Of a stretch of DNA of 64,000 nt, positions 40,805 to 52,292 are shown in pieces. A program made the position numbers and the translations under genes. Every line of letters starts with the position of its first letter. Positions within the stretch are counted from its first letter, which is position 1. The notes below the pieces were generated by a model. The model made no database searches. It was not told where the DNA came from and saw only the letters and a list, made by a program, of their open reading frames with translations. Source of the stretch: Microcyclospora pomicola (Eukaryota > Ascomycota > Dothideomycetes > Capnodiales). The stretch lies in contig NHNY01000025.1 in assembly GCA_002786065.1 (NCBI GenBank), positions 292,973-356,972 on the forward strand. Direction: 5' to 3'.

Positions 40805-42565
40805 ATGTTGGCGCCGCAAGCTTGTCAGGCATGCAAAGCTGGTAAGAGGAAATGTACTCGAGAAGTCCCAGAGTGCCGTCTATGCAGCCGGTAACAATGA
40901 CCACACCGATACAAATAGTGCAGGTGACTGATATTTCATCTCTTCCAGCACACGTCGGACATGCACCTATCCGTCAGCACGTTCACCTGACCATCCATCA
41001 TCGAAGGGGTCGGAGAACAGAAGTTTCGTCGAGAACAGCAAGCAGCTGATCCGAAACAATTTCCCCGTTGCTCGCTTCCTCGATCCAGCTCTCTTCGAAT
41101 GCTGCGCGCCTCGAATGCCGTTGCAGCGCAGCATTACGGTCCCTGCAGGCGTAAAACATGCCATTGGCGACGCCGAAGAACAGAAGGTGATGGCCGACCA
41201 GTATTTCGTTAGGGCTCACAGATGGATGCCCATCGTCTCCCCGGTTCGCCTGTACAGTTCTCTGATGAACCCCACGCGTAAAGCTGATCCGGATCTTGTT
41301 GTCCTAATCCTAGGAATGAGGCTCATCCTGTCTCGGCCTAATGAAACTGACACTTGTTCAGAGCTCTATATGCTCACCAAGGACATGCAGCTCCGTCTAG
41401 AAATGGCTGGCTGCCTAAGTATCCAACTCATACAGTCGTCGGTTTTGACCGCCCTATACGAGATGGGTCATGCAATCTACCCAGCTGCTTTTACGACGGT
41501 CTCGACAGCGGCCCGGCATGCGATTGCTTTGGGGATCACGGGCACATTGCAAGTACAAGGTAAAGCATGGCTCGATCAAGAGGAGCATAATCGGACGTGG
41601 TGGGCTGTCATCATCTTGGATCGGTAAGTTTGGCACGCGTCTGATAAATCGGATGTCTAGTGATGAAATCACCCAGCTTGGTCAACCTGGGCTGCAAAGG
41701 TGCTCATCTATGTACGCCTGACCCGGACGTGAATTCCAAGCTGCCAATCGATGATGATGCTTGGAATCGAGGGGTCGGTGCCGTCTGATGGCTGCGGTTA
41801 CATGATCAGTTGGAGTTGACCTGAGAAACCTCTAGATATTGCCAAACGATCCACCTCAGTCTCTCTTCTCAGCTCCGAGCATGAGAGATGGTCGATATGC
41901 ACGCCTCGCCCAAGCGGCCCATCTTCTCAGTCAAGTTTTTAGAAACGTCACACCAGACGAGGAGACATTGCGACTGGATCTCGAAACCGTCACTCAACTC
42001 GAGAAGACCTTGTTTGCACTAGAACATCTCAGCACGGTTGAAGAAGAAAGGGATCGAGTCTGCGGCTTTTGTTCAATCGCCACTTGTTATACAGGTTTGC
42101 ATCCACGCTCGTGATGGTAGACGTCACCCAAGCTGACTTTGATCCGGTGCGATCCTTCTCCTGCGCTCCACGTACTTGTCCCAGTCAGCGGAATTCCTGA
42201 CCAGGCAAGGGATCGAGGATTCTCATGCATCTATTGAGCGCGTGACAACAAGAACGATATCCATCCTTGAGACACACCAAGCCGGGCAACGAGGTACAAT
42301 CGAAAACGTCCCACCACTAGCACTGGACTGGCTTTATCGCCCTGCAGCAGCACACGTCCTTCTCACTCTGGACCCAGATGCCGTAGCTGTTCCGACCTTG
42401 AGAGCAGCTCTTTTAGCGCTTGGCCAGAGATGGAGAGCGGCAGGTATGTTACTGTGTGCGCATGCGCCGATACGTCAGAAACATGCTGAGTGCCTATTCG
42501 CATCCTCTCCAGCTCATTATGTCCGACTTTTGGATACCCGACAAGCCATCAGAATTGCATGGTGA
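40805..42565 (+). CDS. Zn(II)2Cys6 transcription factor, fungal_trans type (477 aa)
   Basis: Six exons (40805-40890, 40949-41623, 41677-41782, 41836-42094, 42189-42443, 42513-42565) close to 478 codons. The zinc cluster starts at residue 6 (CQACKAGKRKCTREVPECRL) and is completed across intron 1 (CSRTRRTC). The middle region fits the fungal-specific regulatory domain: QYFVRAHRWMPIVSPVRLYS, then HNRTWWAVIILDRLVNLGCK with DDDAWNRG, as in many such factors. Exon 3 ends at a poor donor (GTCTGA at 41783; GTCGGT at 41774 also keeps phase), and intron 4 (42095-42188) uses GTTTGC. The gene is therefore a plausible but not certain intact factor, and the protein is shorter than most (often 600-800). An alternative start is 40757. 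It probably regulates neighbours such as the divergent tautomerase. Confidence 0.78.
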
Positions 42566-43575
42566 AGCTCGAAAGAAAACAGCCCAGCTGCGCAACGGAG
42601 TTAATCGAATACCCAGCCGACAGATGCGGCTCCCTCCCCATGTCCTGCTGCGACGGGCTCGACGTGAAGATGTACAGCTTCAAACGGAGCATTGATGCTA
42701 CTGCGTTGAGACATTCCCGCATACCTACTAGCCTATACATGTATGTATATCTGAGCGCGGGGTTCTCGGACGAAGCTTGGCGAGTCAGCGAGGCAGCATT
42801 TCGAGTTGCGTCAACTTGAACAACGACCGCAGCAATTGCGCACCATCGGATCGACATCGACCCGTAGTACACCAGGCGGGACGCAGGCTGCATCTGGAAC
42901 CGTGGTTCACGCTCAGTGCTGCGGGTTCACGCGCTGAAGGCACGGCAAGGCTGACGTTAGGCATCACATGATATCACATTTGCCTATCAGATGGTACAGG
43001 TATGCACGCAACCACGTTGCTCGAAAGAGTGAGCATGCTAGGGATATTCGGCGATGGAGATTGCACGGTTTGCGGAAGCACACGACCTGCTTTGTCCGTA
43101 TGCTGCATCGCTGTTGGTCAGTCAACGTCATGTTTGATTAGACCGTCACGTGCAGAGTGGTGGTCTCATCCACGAGCCGCATCGCAGCTTCTGGACTTCA
43201 TGTTACGATACTGCGCGACACGTGCAACAGTCATGCCGTGCCAGGCTGACGCTAGTATAGAAATGGATCAAGGTATGGAAAGGTGAGCAATAACTGGAGC
43301 TGACTTGAGAGAAGAAGGTAGATAAGGTAGGAAAAGAGTTCTGCTTCTATATGAGCCACGACACTGGTGGAAACCTGTCCCCCACTGTAGTTGACCTGGT
43401 ATGTACATCTATACCAGATGTCCAACCATCTTTCACGTTGTATCATCAATCTTCCACCATCAAGCGTGATACACCTGATATCGGTGGAGAAGAGGAGAAT
43501 TACTCGCTATATGCAAACATCATGATGCTTCTCCGCAGGTCACTTCGCGCTTTGCGTTCGATGTGAGCGAGAGCT
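42566..43575. other. convergent spacer
   Basis: Between the 3' ends of the zinc-cluster regulator and the aspartic protease. Frames of 60-115 codons on both strands overlap and have no family features. Nothing else seen. Confidence 0.6.
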
Positions 43576-44769
43576 TTACAAGGTCTTGGGCGCAAGACCG
43601 AGGCGGGGAGAGCTGGTGGTCTGGTCGAAGACGACGAAGACGGACTTGAGGAAGACGTCACCGAAGATGGTGAGGCCGATGCCGCTGTTGGACTGGATGC
43701 CACCGAAGCAAGTGCCGTCACCGTTGGGGGCGAAGTTGATGTACGAGCCGGGGACGGTGTACGTGGCGCTGCCGATCTTGACGGCATAGTTGGGGAGCGT
43801 GGCACTGCAGTCGAACACGTAACCTCCTTGGTTGTCGTCGTAGTAGGCGGAGCTGACCTTGGCGTAGTATGCGTCCACGTTGGCGTCGGGCAGGTACATG
43901 AGAGTGGTACCGGTGTCAGCGATGGAGGAACCGATGCTGCTGCCAGAGACGGAGCCAGGGCCACCAGCGCCGGCGGTGAAGCCCCAGAAACCCTGAGAGT
44001 TGTCCACGGCAACGTAGTTGATGGTGCCGGTGTACTTGGACGAGTCGATGTAGCCGAACCCGTAGGTGCCGGCCTTGCCGGCCTTCAAGTCGGCGGTGAA
44101 AAGCTTCTTGGACAGGGTGCTTGCGACAGTGTCGAAGAAGGTGGTCTGCTGCTTGGGCTTGACCGTGTTGATGCTGCTGAAAGCAAGGCCGAGAAGACCG
44201 TCGTTGTCGGTATCCTGGACGAACTGGGCAGAGACCGAGGTAGCAACCTCGACAGCCTGGGACGTGGCAGTGACTGGGCCGACCACGACCTTGTCGCCGT
44301 AAACGGTACCCTTGGCGCCAGATCCATCACCGTAGCTGATAGACCAGGTGTAACCAGACTTGAGTGTGCCGGTGCTTGGGTTGTACAGGGAGTGACTGCC
44401 ACGCTCGCTCGCGGGGGTCTTGGTGGAGAACACCCACAGGTCGGAGGAACCAGTGTCGAAGTCCAAGTTGAGGGTGTTGGAACCGACCGTCACCGGGCAG
44501 AGGTAGCTGGAGTCGTATTGCTCGGGGTTGGCGGCGACAGAGCCGGATTGGACAGCAGCGGCCGCGGCAACAACGTTGGCGGGTGCTTGAGCGCCGATGC
44601 TCGAGTACTTGGCGTAAGTCTTCATCATGGCCAACGGACCAGACTTGAGGACTTTGGCAGCCTCGACCTGCTTGACCTCGAAGGTGGCACGTCCAACGAT
44701 GTCGGCTGGTGCGGCCATGGCGAGACCGGCGGAGGCCACCAGGGCCGCCGTGGAAATGAAAGAAGGCAT
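43576..44769 (-). CDS. Secreted aspartic protease (pepsin family A1)
   Basis: Single exon of 397 residues. A signal peptide ([19 protein letters not shown]) is followed by a propeptide to about residue 80 and a mature two-lobed pepsin fold. Catalytic Asp105 lies in [19 protein letters not shown] and Asp285 in [19 protein letters not shown]. The flap tyrosine is in [20 protein letters not shown]-terminal Cys pair (VFDCSATLP and [10 protein letters not shown]) forms the usual disulfide. It ends [11 protein letters not shown] with no GPI signal, so it is freely secreted, like aspergillopepsin or penicillopepsin. It would act on external protein at acid pH. The strong C/G third-position bias fits a highly expressed gene, and it leaves long antisense open frames that are not genes. 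A TATA-like box lies about 100 bp upstream. Confidence 0.96.
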   Translation of the reverse strand: MPSFISTAALVASAGLAMAAPADIVGRATFEVKQVEAAKVLKSGPLAMMKTYAKYSSIGAQAPANVVAAAAAVQSGSVAANPEQYDSSYLCPVTVGSNTLNLDFDTGSSDLWVFSTKTPASERGSHSLYNPSTGTLKSGYTWSISYGDGSGAKGTVYGDKVVVGPVTATSQAVEVATSVSAQFVQDTDNDGLLGLAFSSINTVKPKQQTTFFDTVASTLSKKLFTADLKAGKAGTYGFGYIDSSKYTGTINYVAVDNSQGFWGFTAGAGGPGSVSGSSIGSSIADTGTTLMYLPDANVDAYYAKVSSAYYDDNQGGYVFDCSATLPNYAVKIGSATYTVPGSYINFAPNGDGTCFGGIQSNSGIGLTIFGDVFLKSVFVVFDQTTSSPRLGLAPKTL

Positions 44770-47700
44770 CTCGAAGAATGTGAACGAGAGAGGTGAGTGT
44801 GAAGTGATTGACCTGTTGAAGAAGTGCGGGAGTGCTGGATCTGGGAATAAATGAGGGCGAAGGACCCGGGTTTTATGTCTCTTGGGCTCTCCAAGTCGTA
44901 CTCAGGACCTGCCGATCATCCAGATAGCAATCAAAGCAGCTACCAGTCATGCGGAGCAACAGTGCATTTGGTGTTATGGCCCGTGGAGGGTTGAGTGCTA
45001 ACAGCGAGAGATGCATGACCGACAGCCATGCTGGCCCGTCGTTGATACCTACCTAATCCGGAAGTTGAGAGACGAAGCGATCGTCCGTAAGCCCGTAGCA
45101 GGGTGGTACTTCGAACAATGGAAGCCGCTAGGAATTCAGAAAGGCGTCCCCGCATGCTCGATGCTCGTGCGCCGATACCGACGTCGTCGACGGCCAACGA
45201 TGGAGGGCAGACATTGGCCCCGATAGCGAGCGGCTGCTAAGGGTCTGTTTCATGATTGACGCTGTTGATCAGTGCTTCGCGAAGGCCGATAGAATCATCT
45301 GCACAGGACCAATGGGGGCCGCGCATAGGCTACCGAACTCACTTGCAAGACCCCCTTCCATATCTTGGGGAGTCAGTAGAGCACCTTGTCATACAGCGAA
45401 AAGCAGGCGGCAATCACGCAGGCAATCTTCGTGACCTCCGAGACGGGGTCTGCAAGCTGCGGTCGAGGAGGATCTGCGGTGCCAAGTCTGCCGGCGGGGA
45501 TGGTTACAGCAGAGCGCATGCTTGCACTGCGACCTCCGCAGCTCATTGGCAAATGTAGCAGAGCGCGACTTCACAAGCGCTGCGAATCACGACAGTGGCG
45601 CAGTTGTTCGGCCGCTGATGCCATGGATGCGTGCTTTGTAGATTGTTCGATCGCATCATCAAGTACGGCTTCGTGGCGCCCGTGTAGCTCGTGAGTGCAC
45701 CCTGTGACGTGCCTACGATTAAAGAAGCACATATTGCGCTAGAATGTGAGCTATTAGGGCGGCGTACGCGGCGTATGAATGGGACTTGAAGACGAACGAC
45801 ACGATGGCGAGATACTATACTGTACCATGCACAAAGCAAAGCAAGTGGCGCAATCAGCGACCCATGCTGCCATCATCGAAGCAACACTTGGGGTGCCAGT
45901 CAAGCAACGCCAATGCAGCCTTGACCTCGGCCGTCGCAGATCAAGAGATGGGCGACCGGCATCAGGCGCACGGCAGGATTGCGGTTGGCGATGTAGCATC
46001 ATTGGAGCGCGCGATTGGTGCCGCGCTCGAGGTGGCGTCGTGGCGATGGGCGGTAGCGTCGTGAACGTTGCATGCCAAGCACGTGTGGTGGGATGGAAGC
46101 GAGAGGCGCGTGATGAAGCCATTTCGATGGATTGCGCTCCGCCAGCGATGATTGGCGGGCATTCGCACAGTTGTAGATTCGTCCGACTCCCGGTTCAGAC
46201 ATTCCTCCGATGTTGTGATTGTGCATGTCGCCGACAGAGGTTCAAGCTTCGCCTGGTGCTTGTGAAGTGGTGACCCATCCTGTGGCGTTATCAGGGCTCC
46301 AGGCCCTTCTTTGCTCTGGTACCGCATCTTTTTGCCAGCCTGCCACAAGGCATATGTGGTGGCAATATAAGGACACGACGACGACAGCATAACCACAGAT
46401 ACTTCTCGATGTCATCGCTCGCTTGACGAACATGTCGGCTGGTTTGACCCGGCCCGGAAGAAGTCTGGAAGCACGAGAGTTCTCCGCGTAGCCAATCTTC
46501 ACATGCTCGACCTTCGCCCGGTACACGAGCTGCACCCCTGAACGCGGATACCACCTGCAATGCTTCTAGAAAGATGTGTGCATGCCCCACGGCTCGCGCG
46601 GATCAGACTCATCCGGTGCTGAACCTGCAGATCGACACTGACGCCATACAGAGTATAGTGCAGTAGATCAGACAGCACTTGTTACAGTAGGGAAGTTCGC
46701 TGCTGCTGTGGTTCTATCTCTATCCTCCGTAGTACAGAGGCTACGGCCTATCAGACTCGGCGCAGACCAACATCTCGTGCTCCCCTTAGCTCACTTGCAT
46801 TACAACCATGCTTGCCCATGAATGGTTTCCAGGAGATCTTCCCGATCTACCTCAGCAAATGAGCTCCAATCTCCTGTACCAACAAAGCATCTCAACTATA
46901 CTTCCTTTCGTGACAGATGTGTCTTTGTTCTCCTGCTCCGAGATCAGTGTCAAGACTGACCATAGAGTATGCACTGCGTAAGACAATCAGCTGGCTCTAT
47001 CCCGTGCTTGCATGAGATGCCGCTCCGCCTTTTGATACGACATCACCGCCCATGCACGGATGCCAACGCAGGATGCCTTATTATTCTTCCTTGGACGATC
47101 ATCACGACCTGATTCGCAGAGGCTCCGTGTCTCCCGCTCTTTATCTACCCAGCCGTCACGCTACTGCACCGATGGAGTGCTTGTCAGAAGGGCCAAGCCT
47201 TCTCGCTCACCGTGGTTCTCGCAACGGCCAGCAGTTCGACAGTGCGATGCTTGGCAAAGTCTTGACAGGCCAGCGTTACAGCGCGCCGCAGATTAGCTTG
47301 CCTGACGATCATTCTGCATCAGGCAGCTGCTATCTCCATGGACGATGCTCCGGACGAGATGTGTATCAAGTCGACATCGGCTGCCTCCCTAAAGTAGTAG
47401 GTCTTTATGAAGCACGGTCGCGCCAAGATGATTGATGGTTTTGCGCACAACTCGAGATAGCAGCTGGCCGATGCCCAGATCGACAATGCATGCTGGGTCG
47501 CAGGCGGTGGAGATGATGTCGACGTAGTAGTCAGATTCAGATGCGACACTTGGTCGAAGTATCGACACGGGCTTGCCCAGGACTGTGACCTGAGCAATTC
47601 CTATCGGCTTGCGACGGTTCATCGACCAGCCATGTTGCTCCAAGACTCGCGAACAGATCGTTCTCGGAACGACCTTTGGCAGACCAGATCAAACCAATGC

Positions 47701-48172
47701 GACAATATGAGCTTTGGCTCTACCTATGCGACTAAGACTCGTGGATCATACCACTTCCTGGACCCCCGAGGTTCGAATGTCCTGCCTCGAATGTACAAGG
47801 TGATGGCTTCAATCACTCTTCACACATCGGTCTATGGGCCTAGAGGTAGTCAACATGGAGTTGTTAACACGATCTAGCTCCGGTCTACACAATACTGCAA
47901 TGTCTTGCACTGAAAATCAGCCGAGCTCTACCATTGCTAATGAGTTCAGAGAAATGGAGGTATCGATGCTTGTTAGCAATAGATTCACCATACTGACGTG
48001 ATGCCGGAAAAGCACAATACCATCCTAACGCGAATCAGATACATGACGCTCAACACAAACACGACTGACAGCATAGCATCGAGGGAGTATCCTTTTCATA
48101 CATCAATCATCTAGCTTGATTCCAAGAATACCGCTAACAGCCCAATGGCCACATCAGCCCTCTACACCGTCT
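44770..48172. other. 3.4-kb gene-poor region
   Basis: The left ~150 bp is the protease promoter. The rest holds many overlapping frames of 60-165 codons on both strands (45250-46590 and 47050-47880) with no recognisable domains, consistent splice patterns or repeats. It could contain lineage-specific or decayed genes or non-coding RNA. I see nothing that I can support. Confidence 0.5.
44871..44876 (-). promoter_or_regulatory. TATA-like box of the aspartic protease gene
   Basis: The minus strand reads ATAAAA, within ACATAAAACCC, about 100 bp before the start codon at 44769. It is followed by a pyrimidine- and CA-rich leader. The position fits a TATA element of a strongly expressed secreted-enzyme gene, but there are no transcript data. 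Confidence 0.4.
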
Positions 48173-48610
48173 CTACTCCATCTTATCATCCAGCCCCTGC
48201 CCAACATTCTTCCTATGCGGCTGCCCATCATGTCTGAGCTCGGCACTGCTCTGGCCCTGCACCGGCTTGCCCAGACCCGTGTTGACATCGGCCGATGTAG
48301 CACCCGCGACCGTATCGGAGGCCTTGGCATCGCCACCAGCCGGCACATCAGCATCGTTCTGAGGCTCGAAGGTGCGCTCCGCCGGTGCGGTGCCTGCCGG
48401 CAGCGTCTGCACGTGGAACTCGGGCGCAGCGTCGTTGCCGACTAGTTGACCGGGTTGGTGCTGTCCAGGATACGGTCAGTCCAGGTAACAAGATGAGCAA
48501 AGGCTGGAGGCAGAAGGTCTTACGCCAGAAGTAGCCAATGGCTCATCACTTGGTCTTTTCGAGGAAAACTCGCCCGAACCAGGACCATGGGCGTCTGCGT
48601 TGGCGGACAT
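48173..48610 (-). CDS. Small hydrophilic protein (124 aa)
   Basis: Exon 1 is 48524-48610, intron 48461-48523 (GTAAGA...GGACAG), exon 2 is 48173-48460; 125 codons in phase. It starts MSANADAHGPGSGEFSSKRP and continues across the splice as EPLATSGHQPGQLVGNDAAP, then FHVQTLPAGTAPAERTFEP and a Gly/Asn/Gln-rich end (QPHRKNVGQGLDDKME). No Cys, signal peptide or membrane segment. I recall similar short hydrophilic proteins in many ascomycetes, sharing a Gly-His-Gln-Pro-Gly motif and a Gly-Asn-Asp-Ala motif with no assigned function. The composition suggests an intrinsically disordered, possibly stress-linked protein. Confidence 0.75.
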
Positions 48611-49655
48611 CTTGGCGATGTATTTGTGATGCGTAAATGTGATTGGAAGCTGCTGGACGAATAACGATCCTCTGCGGTCTCTACAACAACAATGGTAAAA
48701 TCGTGTAGATAAGGTATGTAGCAAGGTGAAAAGACACTGAGATATGGATCTTGCAAAGGAACAGCAATGCACTCTTAGAGCACGAGTTTTGTGCTCGTGT
48801 GCCAACGCTTCATGTTGTCATTTGGTACCTGAGCACATCAGCGATGTCATGATGCGATCATCATTTCATAATGACTTCGAGCGTCAGTGGTTCGCTCCAC
48901 TACACATCACACCACCTCGACTCATCAGATCGGACGATCACGTGGGAGGATCAGATGCTCTCTGATAAGATGTACCATTTGCAATTAATGGCTATTGGCA
49001 GAGGTAGCCTACGATTGGGATCTTGATTCGAAGTGTGCTTGAATCTAGCATTGCTGCTCTGAGACAAGTGGGGCGAAGGTGTAGAATAGAGCTACAGTAA
49101 GAGTAGCGTCCCACGTTCATGTATATGCTCGCATGTCTTTCTAGACGTCAGGTCCGTTTATCTACACGCACATGTATGGGAGTGTTTTGCCATAACCCCG
49201 GGGAAGAGGATATAAATATGCGATGCCATGGATTTGCCGAAGTGTTAGAGCTCTACGAAGCAGATCGAATATCTCGCTGCTGTACTCTAGAGCTAGAGCC
49301 AATTACACCCATTGCTCAGTGACAGCTTTTGATGCATATGCGCAACACAGAGCGCTGCGGAAAGTGACCGTTGAACAGTGGGCACTTCCGGTAAAATGAG
49401 GGATCATGATAGATGCGCTCGAACCGTTTCAGCTCTTATTCAAAGCACGAAGTCCACCGATTGGCAATTCCAACACGAGCCTTGATGCGTGGTGAACCTG
49501 AGGCGCAGCAGCTAGGTTTTTACCGCTTGTATCAGACAATCCGAGCTCGTGAATCCCAGCAAATCCATACAGTTATATCATGTTCACGACCTTCGAAGAT
49601 CTGAATACACTACATCTCTTGACTATAAACTTGCGACCTCGGGACCACAACTTCA
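48611..49655. other. divergent spacer
   Basis: Shared 5' region of the small hydrophilic protein (minus) and the ankyrin protein (plus). A ggatataaatatg TATA-like motif is at about 49207-49219, some 440 bp before the ankyrin start. No gene recognised. Confidence 0.55.
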
Positions 49656-50603
49656 ATGGCAGACTTGACCATGGCAGACCTCGTGTCTGGGGCGGCTACT
49701 TATCAATCGTCTCGCGCCGTGTGGGACGTACTCATCGGTGAGGACGCCGTCCTCCCTCTCATTGAGGCCTTCTCCTCGAGCGATGACACAGTGTTACGCG
49801 ACATGCTCTCGCAGTCACACTGGAGTAAAGTCGCATTCGAAAGACCGCATTGTATCTACTATGATGGTCGTAGAAGCGGTGAGGAGGGCGCTGAAAGATG
49901 TGTCTCTGCGATGCCTCTTTCGAACCTTGAGCGAATGATCATCATAGCAGCCATGCGCGGCCACGCAACAGCAGTCTCGACATTAATCAGCTTCGCGTCA
50001 CAGCAAGGCAGAAGCCCCATGGATGTGCTGAATCGCTGGGCAATAAAGGAGGCCATCAGATATGACCACAGCGATGTGATCGCGGCTATGGTTGCTGCGG
50101 ACCGAAGAATCGTTCATTATCATCTCAGTCACGACGGCATACCACTCTTGCTGGCCCTCAACTGGAGAAAATTCCAGTGTGTCGCCAAGCTGCTTGAGCT
50201 CGGGGCATATCCGCCACGCTATATTCCTGGGTATGAAAAAACAGACGGGAGCGTTAACATATCTCTGCTATCTCGCGCAACCAAAGGTTCTAGTCCTCGC
50301 ATGACCGAGCTGCTACTAAAGCACGGGATCCAGATCGCCGGCTCTGGAGCCCTACATGCCGCTGCGTGGCTTGGCAGACTCGACACAATGCGTCTCCTGA
50401 TACAGCACGGCGCAGATGTTGACGAAAAGTTGCCGGCAGACAGCTCGCCGAAGCACTCTCGAGCCGTGTGGACGCCAATGCATTTTGCCGCTCAGTACAA
50501 GCAGGTCGACGCTATGAGGCTACTAGAGAGCCATGGGGCAAAGACGGACGTGATGGATGAAAATGGAAGGACCCCCGCGCAACTGCTAGAGGAGCAGGCA
50601 TAA
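49656..50603 (+). CDS. Ankyrin-repeat protein (315 aa)
   Basis: Single exon starting MADLTMADLVSGAATYQSSR. A second ATG six codons later could also serve. Ankyrin repeats are visible from about residue 90. The first (RMIIIAAMRGHATAVSTLIS) and middle (GIPLLLALNWRKFQCVAKLL) are degenerate, and two near the end are clear: GALHAAAWLGRLDTMRLLIQ with HGADVDEK, and WTPMHFAAQYKQVDAMRLLE with SHGAKTDVMDENGRTPAQLL. No other domain, signal peptide or membrane segment. Ankyrin arrays bind proteins; the partner is unknown. Fungal genomes carry many such orphans. It is convergent with the UBX gene, 141 bp away. Confidence 0.85.
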   Translation: MADLTMADLVSGAATYQSSRAVWDVLIGEDAVLPLIEAFSSSDDTVLRDMLSQSHWSKVAFERPHCIYYDGRRSGEEGAERCVSAMPLSNLERMIIIAAMRGHATAVSTLISFASQQGRSPMDVLNRWAIKEAIRYDHSDVIAAMVAADRRIVHYHLSHDGIPLLLALNWRKFQCVAKLLELGAYPPRYIPGYEKTDGSVNISLLSRATKGSSPRMTELLLKHGIQIAGSGALHAAAWLGRLDTMRLLIQHGADVDEKLPADSSPKHSRAVWTPMHFAAQYKQVDAMRLLESHGAKTDVMDENGRTPAQLLEEQA

Positions 50604-50744
50604 CTGCACTGAGCTTCACACGCTCGCTTGCCGTGATCGTTTCAAATATGCCATCTGGATTGTGTCTTCCGGAGAAAGTGGGTCGATTTGTGTGGGCATA
50701 CTTGCAGTATCTCAAGGTAGATGCTTTGCTTACTGCTTTGCGAT

Positions 50745-52292
50745 TCATTGCTCACTTCCGTCCCCATCTGATGAACCTTCTTCGTCTTCTTCATCGCCAA
50801 ATTTCTCGACAATGAGATTTCCACTCCTCCCAATCTTGGCGCGGATACTTCCTCCGCTCGCTGCAGCATAGACTTCCCGCGGCATCGGCGACACGAGCTG
50901 AAATTTATACTCGTGAGTGTAGCCATCGGGCTTAGGCGTCTCTTTCTCGTGCTGTTCTTCCAGAATGTCGTAGCATTCCACAAAAGCATACAGCTCCTCT
51001 ATATCTGCATTGGGCTGAAATTTCCGGATGACCCGCTCTCCTGAAGGTAGGCGTATACTCATGCGCACAGCGTCTGGTGCCTCTGATGCCGTAGGTAGGG
51101 TCTGCGCTCTCCACCGCCGCCACTGGGCCAGATTACGCGCCTCATTTGCTTTCCGTTCGGCGAGCTCGCGTTGTTCTCGTTCTATCTTCTCTGCAATAGC
51201 TGCCTCTTCGCGTTTCTTCCTTGCCTTTTCACGGTCTTGAGCCAATGACCGCTCATAAGCGCTCTCTTGCTCCTGCCGTAGTGATCGACTTGCCTGCTGC
51301 TCTTGTCTTTGACGTCGGATTCCTTCAAGATCTTGATTCCGCTGTTGCATGGCCGCTTCCATCTTCGCGATCAGATCCTGGCTCACGGTCGGACCGGCCG
51401 ATGTGAAGACTTTGGACATGGCTGTGGACGAAACAGATGGAGTATGTACGATCAAGCAGGTATATGGGAATCGAGTCACGTTCAACGCAGACGACACCTG
51501 GTATGCTTCGGCATCCTGTACGGTTCCCGCCCATAACACGATGTTCTTGCTAGGGTCTTTGACGAAGGTGATGAATTCAGGCGAGAGAAGAGTCTCCCGA
51601 ACGAAAGGGGCGGTATCGTCGTGTTCGGGAGATAGCAAGACCACGAGAAGGTATTTGAGGTCCCTCTTGGCCACATCAAATGCCTGAGCATATCCTCCTT
51701 CATGGAATGGTAGAGTACCATTTGTAACTCCATACTCTTCCTCAAACTCCCGTATGAATCTCGCGGCAGTGTCCCGCGGACTTAGCGGTCGTCTCCCTGC
51801 ATCTCTAGATGGTCTTGACGTTCGTCCAGAGTGGAATCGGGCTAGTATGCGTGGTAGAAAGGGGAATAGCCAACCTACAGCTCCGAAGACTCGCTGAAAG
51901 ATGGTATATGCCAAATTGAAAGGAAGCAGAACAAGGTTGATGGGGAAAGGCACGGTCTGAGTGAGTTGACTGGCAGGTGTTGGCACTACTCGGGGTGCCG
52001 GTTCAAGGCCATCGGATCGAGAAGTCCGTGTCCTGGTCGGTATGGTGTCTATGAGTGCCTCGGTCCGCCGCGACGAGGGAGGAGGCAAAGCACGACTTGC
52101 TTCCACGACCGGGTCAACGGTCTCTGAGTCACCATCGAAGAAGCGAGTGATGGCTATTTGTGCATTCCATTGGCATCTCTGAAGAAGAGGCACTGCAGCA
52201 TCGAGAGCTTGGTCCGTCACCGAGGTGTACTGCTGAAGGGCCAGCTGTTGATCTTCGGTGAGCGCGTTCAGATCGAAGGCAGGGCTAGCCAT
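50745..52292 (-). CDS. UBX/UAS-domain Cdc48 cofactor (FAF2/UBXD8, Ubx2-like)
   Basis: Membrane-attached Cdc48/p97 adaptor, likely in ER-associated degradation and lipid-droplet control. Single exon; I choose ATG 52292 (MASPAFDLNALTEDQQLALQ), since the longer frame starts without ATG. Domains in order: UBA-like helices (about 9-50), a hydrophobic hairpin that inserts in the ER membrane (114-150, FPINLVLLPFNLAYTIFQRV and GWLFPFLPRIL), a UAS thioredoxin-like domain (about 190-315, KDPSKNIVLWAGTVQDAEAY), a long charged coiled coil (about 320-405) and a C-terminal UBX domain (about 410-500, VRMSIRLPSGERVIRKFQ). The acidic tail is EDEEGSSDGDGSEQ. The architecture equals human FAF2 and S. pombe Ucp10. 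It is divergent from PAN3 over 1.1 kb. Confidence 0.9.
   Translation of the reverse strand: MASPAFDLNALTEDQQLALQQYTSVTDQALDAAVPLLQRCQWNAQIAITRFFDGDSETVDPVVEASRALPPPSSRRTEALIDTIPTRTRTSRSDGLEPAPRVVPTPASQLTQTVPFPINLVLLPFNLAYTIFQRVFGAVGWLFPFLPRILARFHSGRTSRPSRDAGRRPLSPRDTAARFIREFEEEYGVTNGTLPFHEGGYAQAFDVAKRDLKYLLVVLLSPEHDDTAPFVRETLLSPEFITFVKDPSKNIVLWAGTVQDAEAYQVSSALNVTRFPYTCLIVHTPSVSSTAMSKVFTSAGPTVSQDLIAKMEAAMQQRNQDLEGIRRQRQEQQASRSLRQEQESAYERSLAQDREKARKKREEAAIAEKIEREQRELAERKANEARNLAQWRRWRAQTLPTASEAPDAVRMSIRLPSGERVIRKFQPNADIEELYAFVECYDILEEQHEKETPKPDGYTHEYKFQLVSPMPREVYAAASGGSIRAKIGRSGNLIVEKFGDEEDEEGSSDGDGSEQ

Noticed and set aside
43828-44796. 322-codon plus frame antisense to the aspartic protease
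   Set aside because: Mirror of the strong codon bias of the protease. Val/Gly/Asp-rich with no domain.
45779-46273. 164-codon plus frame in the gene-poor region
   Set aside because: Overlaps several minus frames of similar length. Composition is Arg/Cys-rich, as in random GC-rich frames, and it has no homology I recognise.
47761-47795. tRNA B-box-like ggttcgaatgtcc
   Set aside because: No matching A box or acceptor stem at the right distance, so no tRNA is called.
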